A DNA stretch of 64,000 bases from Flavobacterium beibuense F44-8. Its GTDB lineage: Bacteria; Bacteroidota; Bacteroidia; Flavobacteriales; Flavobacteriaceae. Positions 19,418-28,402 of the stretch are shown here, one piece after another (position 1 is the stretch's first letter; each line of letters starts with the position of its first letter). The stretch spans positions 59,923-123,922 of the forward strand of contig NZ_JRLV01000011.1 of the NCBI RefSeq assembly GCF_000769915.1. The letters run 5' to 3'. The position numbers and the translations under genes were made by a program. Below the pieces are notes generated by a model. That model was not told the origin of the DNA. It was given only the letters and a program-made list of their open reading frames with translations, and made no database searches.

Positions 19418-20692
19418 ATGAAAGCTACAACTACTACTCATTCAACAATTGTAAAGAGGCTTAGCCAGGAGCAGGTATTTATGTTATCTGTACTTTTGGT
19501 AAATGCCGGAAATTACTTTTATAATCTTATACTGGGACGTGTTTTAGGACCTGCTGCATTTTCTGATGCTGCAATTCTTATTACGCTGTTATTAGTGCTT
19601 TCATTTGCGGGTATGACATTTCAAATTGTTACCGCAAAATATGCTGTAGTACTCAAGTACAATAAATTATTTTCCTTTAAACGGTTTATTGTAAGGCTGG
19701 CCTTTGCTGCCGGATTGCTTTTAGGTATCAGTGTTATTATGATGGCCGATACACTACAGCAAATATTTAATACCCAAACATCTGTTATGTTTACCATTTT
19801 CGGGATGGGGCTTCCCCTGTATTTCATAATGAGTATAAACAGAGGGTTGTATCAGGGACAAAATGATTTAAAGAGATTATCTGTTACGTACCAAACAGAA
19901 ATGCTGAGCAGGCTTATTATTACATTAGCTCTTGTATTACTTATTCCCTTTGGAACATCTTCGGTTTTTGTTGCTATGGGTATTGCCATCTCACTTTTAT
20001 TCGGACTAATACCTTTTAAAAGTAATCTGGTTCATGATGCTTTTACTTTTGCATCTGTAGAAGATAAGGCCGATGCCAAACCTATAATGACATTTTTTAT
20101 GTTAACGGGCTTTTATGAGCTTTCGCAGATTATAATAAATAACAGCGATATACTATTAGTTAAGCATTATTTTAATGATGTTGAAGCCGGACTGTATGCA
20201 TCACTGGCACTTATAGGCCGTATGGTTTACTTTGTAGCCTGGATGTTTGTAATGATGCTTTTACCTAAGGTTATTAAACTGCATAAAGAAGATGCCGATA
20301 CTACACGAATACTTTTTAAATATGTTAGTTATGTAACATCGCTTTCGGTCCTAATTGTTTTTGCTACGTTTCTGTTCCCTGTAACAGCCGTTAAGTTACT
20401 TTTTGGTAACGAATATATTAGTGTAGCTCCGTTATTATGGAAATATGCTGTAGCGACTTCTATATTCGCCGTAGCAAACATTTTTGCTTACTATTTCCTT
20501 TCCATAGGTAAATACCTTCCGGTTGCTATATCTGCCTTATTGGGCTGTACACAAATATTATTGATTGTATTATATCATAGTTCTTTAGAGCAGGTTATTA
20601 ATGTACAGATAATTGCAATGTTATGCCTGCTGAGTTTCCAAGTTGGATACTTTTTTTATCATAAACTGAAAAACAGATTGCTAAACACTTAA
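19418..20692 (+). CDS. Polysaccharide/oligosaccharide flippase-like membrane protein
   Basis: The 424-residue integral membrane protein has about twelve predicted helices and is related to Wzx/MATE-type polysaccharide biosynthesis exporters (NYFYNLILGRVLGPAAFSDAAI near the N-terminus). No glycosyltransferase genes are adjacent, so the cargo is unknown. The 243 bases upstream, shared with the divergent oxidase gene, contain no -7 element I could support. Confidence 0.8.
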   Translation: MKATTTTHSTIVKRLSQEQVFMLSVLLVNAGNYFYNLILGRVLGPAAFSDAAILITLLLVLSFAGMTFQIVTAKYAVVLKYNKLFSFKRFIVRLAFAAGLLLGISVIMMADTLQQIFNTQTSVMFTIFGMGLPLYFIMSINRGLYQGQNDLKRLSVTYQTEMLSRLIITLALVLLIPFGTSSVFVAMGIAISLLFGLIPFKSNLVHDAFTFASVEDKADAKPIMTFFMLTGFYELSQIIINNSDILLVKHYFNDVEAGLYASLALIGRMVYFVAWMFVMMLLPKVIKLHKEDADTTRILFKYVSYVTSLSVLIVFATFLFPVTAVKLLFGNEYISVAPLLWKYAVATSIFAVANIFAYYFLSIGKYLPVAISALLGCTQILLIVLYHSSLEQVINVQIIAMLCLLSFQVGYFFYHKLKNRLLNT

Positions 20693-20768
20693 CTAGAATA
20701 TATAATACAAACACACAAACAAAATATCAGTAAATTTTTTTCATAATGTTGATTTGGTTTTTATGATG

Positions 20769-20799
20769 ACACCCATAATGCGCAATTATGGGTGTTTTT
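20769..20799 (+). terminator. Terminator after the flippase gene
   Basis: Perfect 11-bp stem (20769-20779 with 20785-20795), loop GCGCA, followed by T4. It isolates the flippase gene from the downstream sulfite-reduction leader. Confidence 0.88.
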
Positions 20800-20862
20800 C
20801 GTTTATTTCTGGTCTTTTTAAGGTGATTTTCATTCAAACTGATTAAAAAACACACCTTTTTG

Positions 20863-20892
20863 TTTGTTGGATAAAAAAAATAATTACATTTG
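20863..20892 (+). promoter_or_regulatory. Flavobacterial promoter of the sulfite-reduction leader
   Basis: TTTG at 20863-20866 (-33) and TACATTTG at 20885-20892 (-7, exact TAnnTTTG) with 18 bases between, within the range known for Bacteroidota. Transcription would start near 20899, giving a very short untranslated region before the leader ATG at 20916. No second promoter was found before either leader 2 or the first enzyme gene. Confidence 0.75.
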
Positions 20893-20915
20893 CCCTTACA
20901 ATTCACAGAGTGATT

Positions 20916-20990
20916 ATGAAAAATTTATTTACAGTTTGTATGCCATGTAACTGCTGCGCTAAATGTGGGGAGGTTACTGCTATGGTATAA
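20916..20990 (+). CDS. Cys-rich leader peptide 1 (24 aa)
   Basis: Frame of 24 codons from ATG 20916 to TAA 20990. It contains five Cys codons (8, 11, 13, 14, 17), including an adjacent pair. It starts just downstream of an exact promoter match and is followed by an intrinsic terminator, the arrangement of an attenuator leader. GGGAGGTT at 20968-20975, just after the Cys codons, can pair (with G-U wobbles) with 21022-21029 in the terminator arm. I infer that slow translation at Cys codons, or another cysteine-dependent signal, controls readthrough into the sulfite reductase operon. A metal-binding or regulatory micro-protein is the alternative. Confidence 0.75.
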   Translation: MKNLFTVCMPCNCCAKCGEVTAMV

Positions 20991-21017
20991 ATTGTAAAAC
21001 ACAATATACTTTTAGTT

Positions 21018-21049
21018 AAAAAGCCTTCCGTTTCGGGAAGGCTTTTTTT
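21018..21049 (+). terminator. Attenuator terminator 1 of the sulfite-reduction operon
   Basis: 12-bp stem (21018-21029 with 21036-21047), loop GTTTCG, T7 at 21043-21049. It lies between leader peptides 1 and 2. As no promoter follows it, transcription of the enzymes must pass it. Confidence 0.85.
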
Positions 21050-21073
21050 ATACCCATATTTTAAACAACAACA

Positions 21074-21184
21074 ATGAAAATAGTAACAAACATAACGGCA
21101 AATACAAATACAACTAAGTGTTGTATGATGTGTTGTATGCAGAATCCTGCAGAGAGCCGTATGCTTTGTTGTTGCTGTTGTTAA
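21074..21184 (+). CDS. Cys-rich leader peptide 2 (36 aa, ends in five Cys)
   Basis: Frame of 36 codons from ATG 21074 to TAA 21184. It has two Cys-Cys pairs (codons 16-17 and 20-21) within a Cys/Met-rich block, and five consecutive Cys codons (32-36) immediately before the stop. A second intrinsic terminator follows. AGAGAGCC (21151-21158), between the two Cys blocks, can pair with 21212-21220 in that terminator with one bulge and one wobble, so stalling at the first block would favour antitermination. Peptide function beyond regulation is not implied. Confidence 0.8.
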   Translation: MKIVTNITANTNTTKCCMMCCMQNPAESRMLCCCCC

Positions 21185-21204
21185 TTACTTCCGCTTGTTA
21201 AAAC

Positions 21205-21239
21205 AAAAAAAGGCCTCTTTGCAAAAAGGGGCCTTTTTT
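21205..21239 (+). terminator. Attenuator terminator 2 of the sulfite-reduction operon
   Basis: 10-bp stem (21211-21220 with 21225-21234, one T-G wobble), GCAA tetraloop, flanked by an A-run and followed by T6. It is located 48 bases before the first enzyme gene and is the second terminator in series on the same transcript. Confidence 0.87.
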
Positions 21240-21287
21240 GTTTGCCGTCATATCATTCTTTTCTCATAAACCATAATTAAATCGATT

Positions 21288-22106
21288 ATGAACACTCAAA
21301 GTTATCTGGGCAGGGTAATACTTGCCGGAGCGGGTCCGGGCGATCCCGATCTAATTAGCGTTAAGGCTTTAAAATACCTGCAACAAGCAGATGTAGTACT
21401 AACAGACAGGCTTGTATCTCCCGAGCTTATTGAAAAAAATGCAAGGAAAGATGCACTTGTAATTTACGTTGGTAAACAGTGCTCAAAGGGTATACACACC
21501 CCACAACAGGATATTAACCAGCTTATAGTAGAGTTTGCACAAAAAGGCAAACTGGTACTGCGCCTTAAAGGCGGCGACGCTACCCTGTTCTCAAACATAC
21601 TTGATGAACTTAAAACAGTGAAGCTACATAATATACCTTATGAAATTATCCCCGGGATTTCTGCAGCACTGGGAGCCGCAAGCTATACCGGCATCCCGTT
21701 AACGGCAAGAGGGTATTCTCGCGGGGTACGCTTTTTAACGTTATATGACCTTAGTAATGTAAAATACCAGCAATGGACCGAATGGGCCGATACAGATGAT
21801 ACACTTGTTTTCTACATGAGTGGGCAAAAGCTACTGGAACTTACCCAAAAGCTATATTCCTTTGGTATAGATCCTGAAAAAGGTATTGCCATAGTACAGC
21901 AGGCTACTACCCCAAATCAAAAAACCACTATTCTATCCTTTAGTGATATAAGACATAAAAAACTGCCTGAGTTTCAATATGTACCTACCCTTATAATTAT
22001 AGGAAATGTAGTAAACCTACATGAACACTATGCCTGGATAAAGGAAGGAGCTACAAGTACATCTTATTTTGATAATCACAAAAACATATACCAAAATGCT
22101 GTCTGA
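21288..22106 (+). CDS. cobA: Uroporphyrinogen-III C-methyltransferase (SUMT)
   Basis: The 272-residue methyltransferase makes precorrin-2 from uroporphyrinogen III with two SAM molecules. Typical motifs are AGAGPGDPDLISVKA at the N-terminus, LRLKGGDATLF and IPGISAALGAASYTGIPLTARG. Precorrin-2 is the precursor of siroheme, the cofactor of the sulfite reductase encoded downstream. Its end overlaps the CysJ-like gene by 11 bases. Confidence 0.94.
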   Translation: MNTQSYLGRVILAGAGPGDPDLISVKALKYLQQADVVLTDRLVSPELIEKNARKDALVIYVGKQCSKGIHTPQQDINQLIVEFAQKGKLVLRLKGGDATLFSNILDELKTVKLHNIPYEIIPGISAALGAASYTGIPLTARGYSRGVRFLTLYDLSNVKYQQWTEWADTDDTLVFYMSGQKLLELTQKLYSFGIDPEKGIAIVQQATTPNQKTTILSFSDIRHKKLPEFQYVPTLIIIGNVVNLHEHYAWIKEGATSTSYFDNHKNIYQNAV

Positions 22107-23808
22107 AAACAAATTAACACTACTACAACAGTTGGTTGCAAATGCAACTGATACCGAGATTATATGGACAAACGGTTACCTTACAGGTTACCTTGAGGCT
22201 GTAAAGGGTACTACTACTGCCCCATCCATTCCTGCCTTAAATAATGCTGAACCTAAAGTTACACTGAAACCTACCATTTTGTATGGTACCGAAACCGGTA
22301 ACTCTAAAAAAGCAGCATCGTCATTACATGCTGCATTTAAAAAGAGTAAAATACAATCTAAATCGACCGATATAGTACAATATAGTGTATCTAAACTGGA
22401 GAAGGAAGAACTATTATTGTTTGTAATCAGTACGCAGGGAGAAGGAGAATTTCCTTTAAATGCTATTGCTTTTTATGAAGAGCTTGTTGCCTCAAACATT
22501 AAACTCGATAATTTAAAGTATGCTGTTTTCGGGCTGGGTGATACTTCCTATCCTCTGTTTTGTAATGCCGCTGTATTGCTTAATGAGGCATTACAGGAAA
22601 AGGGAGCAGAAAGTATTTTGCCTCTTGTAAAATCTGATGTGGATTACAGTGAAGAGTTTGCAAACTGGCAGCAACAACTCTTAAACTTACTTCAAAACAA
22701 TAGTACTGCTATCACTGTTAGTGAAGCTCCCGTAAAAACTACTGTTCCGCATAAAAAGGACTATAAAGGAACTGTTAGCCACAAGGTAATATTAAACGAC
22801 CATGGCTCTAACAAGCAAACGTATCATATTGAAATAACCGGTGACGAAGACATTATTTATGAGCCTGGTGATGCGCTGGGAATAATTCCTAAAAACAGTT
22901 ATGAGTCGGTTATTGAGATAATAGGATATTTCACTGATAGTCCCGACAGGAAAGTTACTTTTAAGGATAAAACCGATACCTTACTTAACTGGCTTACACA
23001 GCTCAATATTAAAGGGCTTAGTAAAAAAACATTAAGCAGCATAGGTGAGCTTCTTGGAGTAAACATATCTTATGAAAAAGCCGATTTACTTGATGTACTT
23101 ATCGAGAACCCTGTACCTGTTAATATTAAAATTGAAAGTCTTTTAGAATTACTTCTACCTATAGCACCAAGGCTTTACTCCATATCATCATCGGCTGAAG
23201 CACATGAAGGTCAGGTACACCTAACAGTAAACCTTAACCGGTTTGTAGCTAACAATAAGGTTAAAACCGGACTGGCATCTCAATATATAACTGATATACC
23301 TAAAAAGGGAGAGATTGACTTTTACATACATCGTAACAATAACTTCAGGCTTCCTGATGCCGATACTGATATTATTATGATTGGTCCGGGTACAGGTATA
23401 GCACCTTTCAGAAGCTTCTTGGCAGAACGTGATATTACAGGTGCCGATGGCAGGAACTGGCTGTTTTTTGGTGAACAGCATTTTACACTCGATTTCTATT
23501 ACCAAACAGAAATACAGGAATGGCTTAATACCGGAGTTCTTGCTCGTTTTGATGGTGCTTTCTCCCGCGATCAGGAGCGAAAAATATATGTTCAGGACAG
23601 GATTAGGGAAAATGCCGCCGAGTTTAACCAATGGTTACTGGATGGTGCCTCAATATACATTTGCGGACAAAAAGCACCTATGAGTCTGGATGTGGAAAAT
23701 ACTATCATTGAGGTAATTGCCAATGAAAGAAGTATACCTGTAGAAGAAGCAAAACAAGTACTGGAAAGTCTTGAACTGGAAGGTAAATATCAAAAAGACG
23801 TTTATTAA
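22096..23808 (+). CDS. cysJ: Sulfite reductase flavoprotein (CysJ-like)
   Basis: The 570-residue diflavin reductase passes electrons from NADPH to the sulfite reductase hemoprotein. Domains in order are an N-terminal helical leader, a flavodoxin-like FMN domain (ILYGTETGNSKKAA, STQGEGEFPLNA), an FAD domain (RLYSISSS) and an NADPH-binding domain (IMIGPGTGIAPFRSFLAER). I chose the ATG at 22096 over the upstream in-frame ATG at 22069, which lies deeper in cobA; neither has a recognisable ribosome-binding site. Confidence 0.93.
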   Translation: MLSENKLTLLQQLVANATDTEIIWTNGYLTGYLEAVKGTTTAPSIPALNNAEPKVTLKPTILYGTETGNSKKAASSLHAAFKKSKIQSKSTDIVQYSVSKLEKEELLLFVISTQGEGEFPLNAIAFYEELVASNIKLDNLKYAVFGLGDTSYPLFCNAAVLLNEALQEKGAESILPLVKSDVDYSEEFANWQQQLLNLLQNNSTAITVSEAPVKTTVPHKKDYKGTVSHKVILNDHGSNKQTYHIEITGDEDIIYEPGDALGIIPKNSYESVIEIIGYFTDSPDRKVTFKDKTDTLLNWLTQLNIKGLSKKTLSSIGELLGVNISYEKADLLDVLIENPVPVNIKIESLLELLLPIAPRLYSISSSAEAHEGQVHLTVNLNRFVANNKVKTGLASQYITDIPKKGEIDFYIHRNNNFRLPDADTDIIMIGPGTGIAPFRSFLAERDITGADGRNWLFFGEQHFTLDFYYQTEIQEWLNTGVLARFDGAFSRDQERKIYVQDRIRENAAEFNQWLLDGASIYICGQKAPMSLDVENTIIEVIANERSIPVEEAKQVLESLELEGKYQKDVY

Positions 23809-23820
23809 AATCTGAAAAAA

Positions 23821-25470
23821 ATGAGCAATAAAAAACTATCGCCTACCGAAGGCATTAAAATAAATAGTGACGGATTAAGGGGTACCCTTAAACAAAGTTT
23901 AAAGGACGGACACACCGGTAATGTAAGACCTGACGATGAGATACTGGTAAAGTTTCATGGTATGTATGTTCAGGATGATCGTGACCGCCGTGCCGAAAGA
24001 GCTGAAAAAAAACTGGATAAGTTTTATTCGTTCATGATACGTCTTCGTATACCGGGAGGTATAATCAATGCACAGCAATGGCAGTCGTTACACGATATAT
24101 CTGAACAATATGGTACCGGTACTCTAAAAATTACCACAAGGCAAACCGTACAGTTACACGGTCTTTTAAAACATCAAATAAGGCCTACCATACAGGCTTT
24201 TAATACCGCTGCGCTCGATTCTATCGCTGCCTGTGGTGATGTAAACCGCAATGTAACAGTAAGTGCCCATCCACAGGTTTCGCCTATCCATCAGCAGGTA
24301 TATGAGTATGCCGATAAAATATCTACACTACTGTTACCTAAAACACAGTCGTACTATGAAGTGTTTGTAGATGGTGAGAAAATATACGATCGCTCATCTG
24401 AAGCCGATCCGTTGTATGAAGACCGTTACCTGCCACGTAAATTTAAAATAGGGATAGCTATTCCGCCATCAAATGATGTGGATGTTTTTACTAATGATAT
24501 TGGCCTTATTGCCGTTATTGAGAATAATGAGCTTAGAGGGTTTAATATCGCCGTAGGTGGCGGACTTTCAACCACACACGGTAACCCCGATACTTATTCA
24601 AGACTGGCAACGGTAATAGGTTTTACCGATACCGAAGAAAAAACACTTAAAGCAGTATATGAGGTTCTTACCATACAAAGAGATTACGGTAACCGCAGTG
24701 ACCGTAAACTGGCCCGTTTAAAATATACGGTAGACCGTATGACTGTACAGGGCTTTAAGGAAGAACTGGAAAAACGTATTGGTTTCCAATTACAGGAAGA
24801 GCGCCCTTATACTTTTACCGAGCGTAACGACCGCTACGGCTGGGAACAAAACAGTGCGGGCAAATGGTATTACAACCTGTTTATTGAAAATGGCGTTGTA
24901 CAACCGCATCAAAAAGAGTTTCTGTATAAGGTTTCAAAACTGGAAATTAGCAATTTTATATTCACCACTAACCAAAACCTTATTATTGGGGAAGTTGAAA
25001 GCGAAAACAAACAAGCCATACAGGCACTGATTGATGAATATGCTATTGAAACCAATCAAAGCGGAATACGAAAAAGCTCTATGGCTTGTGTGGCTTTACC
25101 TACATGTCCGCTTGCACTGGCCGAAGCACAACGTTACCTGCCTGAACTGGTTACCAAAATTGAGCCTTTACTTGCCAAACACGGAATAAGCGAAGAGGAA
25201 ATATCAATAAGGATGACCGGGTGTCCTAATGGCTGTGGGCGATCGTATGTTGCCGAACTAGGCTTTGTTGGTACAGGTCCCGGACAGTATAACTTTATGC
25301 TTGGTGGTGACCGCTACGGATTACGTCTTAACAAAATATACAAAGAGAAATTAAACGAACAACAAATACTTGAAGAAACAGATAACCTGTTACTACAATA
25401 TGTTAACGAACGTACTAACGGAGAGCTTTTTGGAGATTTTACCTATCGTAAATTTTTTAGCAATAATTAA
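23821..25470 (+). CDS. cysI: Sulfite reductase hemoprotein (CysI-like)
   Basis: The 549-residue siroheme/[4Fe-4S] reductase carries the two half-motifs C-x5-C (ACVALPTC) and C-x3-C (GCPNGC) that bind the coupled cluster and siroheme. ITTRQTVQLHG is typical of the substrate channel. It performs six-electron reduction of sulfite to sulfide. A nitrite-reducing relative cannot be excluded from sequence alone. The adjacent CysJ-like partner, SUMT and Cys-rich leaders favour assimilatory sulfite reduction. Confidence 0.93.
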   Translation: MSNKKLSPTEGIKINSDGLRGTLKQSLKDGHTGNVRPDDEILVKFHGMYVQDDRDRRAERAEKKLDKFYSFMIRLRIPGGIINAQQWQSLHDISEQYGTGTLKITTRQTVQLHGLLKHQIRPTIQAFNTAALDSIAACGDVNRNVTVSAHPQVSPIHQQVYEYADKISTLLLPKTQSYYEVFVDGEKIYDRSSEADPLYEDRYLPRKFKIGIAIPPSNDVDVFTNDIGLIAVIENNELRGFNIAVGGGLSTTHGNPDTYSRLATVIGFTDTEEKTLKAVYEVLTIQRDYGNRSDRKLARLKYTVDRMTVQGFKEELEKRIGFQLQEERPYTFTERNDRYGWEQNSAGKWYYNLFIENGVVQPHQKEFLYKVSKLEISNFIFTTNQNLIIGEVESENKQAIQALIDEYAIETNQSGIRKSSMACVALPTCPLALAEAQRYLPELVTKIEPLLAKHGISEEEISIRMTGCPNGCGRSYVAELGFVGTGPGQYNFMLGGDRYGLRLNKIYKEKLNEQQILEETDNLLLQYVNERTNGELFGDFTYRKFFSNN

Positions 25471-25472
25471 TT

Positions 25473-26060
25473 ATGAGCAATACACTTTTCCCCATATTTC
25501 TTAAAACAGAAACCGCCCGCTTTTTAGTGGTGGGCGGTGGTAATGTAGGTCTTGAAAAGGTTGAGACATTACTGCGCCAAAATCCCAAAATACATATTAA
25601 TCTGGTAGCAATTGAGGTTCTTCCTCAATTGCGCCTTATTATTGATAATCACACAAATATTAACCTATATGAGAAACCTTATGAGGAAACCGACCTCAAC
25701 AGGGCAGATTATGTAATTGCAGCGACAAACAATCGTGATGTTAACCGACTTATAAAACAACAGGCTAACTCACGAAACATATTGGTAAATGCTGCCGATC
25801 AGCCGGAACTGTGCGATTTTTATCTGGGTTCAATAGTAAATAAGGGGGATTTGAAAATAGCCGTTTCAACAAACGGTAAATCTCCCGTATTGGCAAGGCG
25901 CATAAGGGAATATTTGGAACAGGAAATCCCCGATGATGTAAATGTAATTATTGAGCGCCTTAATGAAATAAGGAAACATTTAAAAGGAAACTTTGCTGCC
26001 AAAGTAAAAGAACTGAATGCAATTACAGCGTCTTTCACAAAAAGCATACATGAAAAATAA
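25473..26060 (+). CDS. Precorrin-2 dehydrogenase / sirohydrochlorin ferrochelatase-like (siroheme synthase N-domain)
   Basis: The 195-residue protein corresponds to the N-terminal half of CysG or to Met8p. It has an NAD-binding GGGNVGLEKVETLL and the family motif VNAADQPELCDFYLGSIVNKGDLKIAVSTNG in two adjoining parts. With the SUMT gene it completes siroheme synthesis as two separate proteins. It begins 2 bases after cysI and is the last gene of the operon; no terminator separates it from the convergent response regulator. Confidence 0.92.
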   Translation: MSNTLFPIFLKTETARFLVVGGGNVGLEKVETLLRQNPKIHINLVAIEVLPQLRLIIDNHTNINLYEKPYEETDLNRADYVIAATNNRDVNRLIKQQANSRNILVNAADQPELCDFYLGSIVNKGDLKIAVSTNGKSPVLARRIREYLEQEIPDDVNVIIERLNEIRKHLKGNFAAKVKELNAITASFTKSIHEK

Positions 26061-26077
26061 ATACGTTGCAGATTTGG

Positions 26078-26770
26078 TTAACAAATAAGCTTGTAGCCAA
26101 ATCCGCGACTGTTTATAATTTGTACCGCCGGATCGGCACTTAGTTTTTTACGAAGTTTTGAAATAAAAACATCCAGGCTTCTTCCGCTAAAAAAGTCGTC
26201 ATTACCCCAAATATCATTAAGGATAAAAGAACGGGTAACCATTTCGTTTTTATTTTGATACAAATGTTTAAGCACCTCTGTTTCCCTATGGGTAAGTACT
26301 TCGCTCTCATCCTTATAAGTTAACGTTTGTTTGGTAGGGTTAAATACATAACTCCCTATAGCAATATCGTCATCCTTTTTTATTTCCTCACTACCACCCA
26401 CTACCCTATTAAGCAAAGCATGTATCCTTACAATGAGTTCTTCCATACTAAAAGGCTTTTTAAGGTAATCATTACCCCCATGTTGAAAGCCTTCAACAAC
26501 ATCTTTAGTTTGTGATTTTGCCGTAAGAAATATTATGGGTGTCCTCTTATCTGTTTTCCTAACCTGTTCGGCAACAGCAAAACCATCTGTTTTAGGCATC
26601 ATAACATCCAGCACCAGTAACTCCGGTTTCTCTTCGTTATATTTTTGCAGGACTTCTTCACCGTCAGCACAAACTATTACTTCAAAGTCTCGGGTTTCAA
26701 GGCTTTCTTTTACAATAAGTGCTAACGATGGCTCGTCTTCAGCTAATAATATTTTAATGGTATCAGGCAT
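26078..26770 (-). CDS. OmpR-family response regulator
   Basis: The 230-residue regulator has an N-terminal receiver domain (acidic pocket ILLAEDEPS, phospho-Asp in LLVLDVMMPK, conserved KKPF) and a C-terminal winged-helix DNA-binding domain (SLDVFISKLRKKL, GFGYKL). It overlaps the upstream histidine kinase gene by 8 bases. The most likely targets are the GTTAAC direct repeats in the divergent intergenic region at 28290-28428. Confidence 0.95.
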   Translation of the reverse strand: MPDTIKILLAEDEPSLALIVKESLETRDFEVIVCADGEEVLQKYNEEKPELLVLDVMMPKTDGFAVAEQVRKTDKRTPIIFLTAKSQTKDVVEGFQHGGNDYLKKPFSMEELIVRIHALLNRVVGGSEEIKKDDDIAIGSYVFNPTKQTLTYKDESEVLTHRETEVLKHLYQNKNEMVTRSFILNDIWGNDDFFSGRSLDVFISKLRKKLSADPAVQIINSRGFGYKLIC

Positions 26771-28250
26771 AAGGCAGGGTAATTTTAAATGTGGTTTCTT
26801 TAGTATCTGGTAACAGGGTTAAGCTTCCTTTGTGTTTTTCCATTATGGTTTTAGAATAGTATAGTCCTATACCATAACCTTTTACATCGTGTTTGTTTTG
26901 GGTAGGTATCCTGTAAAATTTATCAAATATCTTTTCTCTTTGGCTTTTATCTATCGGTTTTCCGTTATTAGTTACCAGTATATCGGCATTAAGATAATTC
27001 GCTTTTATGCTTACCGTAATTTTATCACCTCCATACTTAATAGCATTCTCGATAATATTGGAAAGTACATTTTCAAAATGAAACAAATCGGCCATTGCTT
27101 TTAATTCGTCCCTGTCGGCAACAAAAAGTATTTCTTTATCCGTGTTTAACTGATGTTTCTCAACTGCACTCTTAACCATATCAATAAGGTTAAACTCCTC
27201 CTTTTCAATAGCAAGCCTATTGGTGTCCAGAGATACGGTTTCTAATATTTTCTCTACCATTATATTCAGTTTACCTAGCTGACCTGATGCTATAGACAAA
27301 TACCTGTCGGTCTTCTCTCTGTCTTCATCATTATTAAAACGCTGAATAGCTTCAAGAGCACTCATGGATGTTGCTATAGGTGTTTTTAACTCATGGGAAA
27401 TATTACTTATAAAATCATTTTTACTAAGCATAATCTGTTTTTGCTGACTGATAATTTTTAACAGATACAACAAACATGCAATGATAAATACCGAAAGTAA
27501 AAATGACAGAAACAAACCTGCAAAACTTTCCTTTAATACCAATAACGTAATATTAGGGAAGAATATATTTATGGCACTGTTACGCGCCAGGTAACCTGAT
27601 TTTGCCTCAACCGACAATTTAAATTTACTGTCGTCAGGGTTATTGTATGTATTAATAGTTTCCTGATTTGTTGTTTGCGAAAGAGCATAATCAAAATGAA
27701 ATCCCTTCCGTTCAAACTCATCCTTAACATAGCCTGATAGCTTATCCAGCTCTACATCCTGATTAAGCATGGATACCACAATTTTTGAAGCCATCTCCGT
27801 AAGCTGAGTCAGGCTGTCTATAGGCATAATATTATGTCCTAATATAGTATTAAGTCCTTTAGTTCCGGCTTCTGTTTCAGATGTAATAGTGATATTCCTG
27901 TTATCTCCCATACCAGACTGGGCAAATACCATATCTGAATCCTCAAAATTGTATTTTGTTTTAAGGCTGTCCAACAAGTCATCAAGATTTTCGTCAGATG
28001 TTGCTTCAATAGTAATAGTACGTCGCTCTCCCGAAGTAGTATCTGTAGAGGCTCTGCCTTTAATGTCGGTTTTTACTAAATCGGCATAATAAGCATCAAT
28101 ACTATTGTTTAACCCCGAAAGGACCTCATTAGTAAGCACAACTTTATTGGCTTTGTAATTTTTTACATTCCAATAGGCTTGGATAGATAAAGTTATCAGG
28201 ATAACTATACCTATAAAATAGATCAACCTTGTTTGACTGCTTCTTTTCAT
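26763..28250 (-). CDS. Sensor histidine kinase
   Basis: The 495-residue kinase has an N-terminal membrane helix (about 8-25), a periplasmic sensor region (about 30-235), a second membrane helix (about 240-262), HisKA (phospho-His in ISNISHELKTPIATS) and a HATPase domain (NAIKYGGDKI, GYGIGLYYSK). It lacks an obvious HAMP domain. It pairs with the adjacent OmpR-type regulator. The signal is unknown. Confidence 0.94.
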   Translation of the reverse strand: MKRSSQTRLIYFIGIVILITLSIQAYWNVKNYKANKVVLTNEVLSGLNNSIDAYYADLVKTDIKGRASTDTTSGERRTITIEATSDENLDDLLDSLKTKYNFEDSDMVFAQSGMGDNRNITITSETEAGTKGLNTILGHNIMPIDSLTQLTEMASKIVVSMLNQDVELDKLSGYVKDEFERKGFHFDYALSQTTNQETINTYNNPDDSKFKLSVEAKSGYLARNSAINIFFPNITLLVLKESFAGLFLSFLLSVFIIACLLYLLKIISQQKQIMLSKNDFISNISHELKTPIATSMSALEAIQRFNNDEDREKTDRYLSIASGQLGKLNIMVEKILETVSLDTNRLAIEKEEFNLIDMVKSAVEKHQLNTDKEILFVADRDELKAMADLFHFENVLSNIIENAIKYGGDKITVSIKANYLNADILVTNNGKPIDKSQREKIFDKFYRIPTQNKHDVKGYGIGLYYSKTIMEKHKGSLTLLPDTKETTFKITLPYA

Positions 28251-28289
28251 AACTTCAAAAATAGCAACAAAAAACCATTTTTCATGCCG

Positions 28290-28305
28290 GTTAACATACG
28301 TTAAC
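28290..28305. promoter_or_regulatory. Tandem GTTAAC half-sites near the kinase start
   Basis: GTTAAC-ATAC-GTTAAC, two identical hexamers at exactly 10-bp spacing, 40 bases upstream of the histidine kinase start. OmpR-type regulators bind direct repeats at 10-11 bp spacing, so this is a candidate autoregulatory operator. Binding by the neighbouring regulator is inferred. Confidence 0.55.
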
Positions 28306-28402
28306 TTTCATTATACAAAGTAGTTATCCCAAACTCCCTTTTCTGCTGTCAAAACTCCCGATATCCCTTGTTAATAAAGGATTTCCTTCATTTTTTAAGA
28401 AC

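Noticed and set aside
23221..23631. 136-codon minus-strand frame inside the sulfite reductase flavoprotein
   Set aside because: Antisense to the NADPH-binding domain; no start context or similarity.
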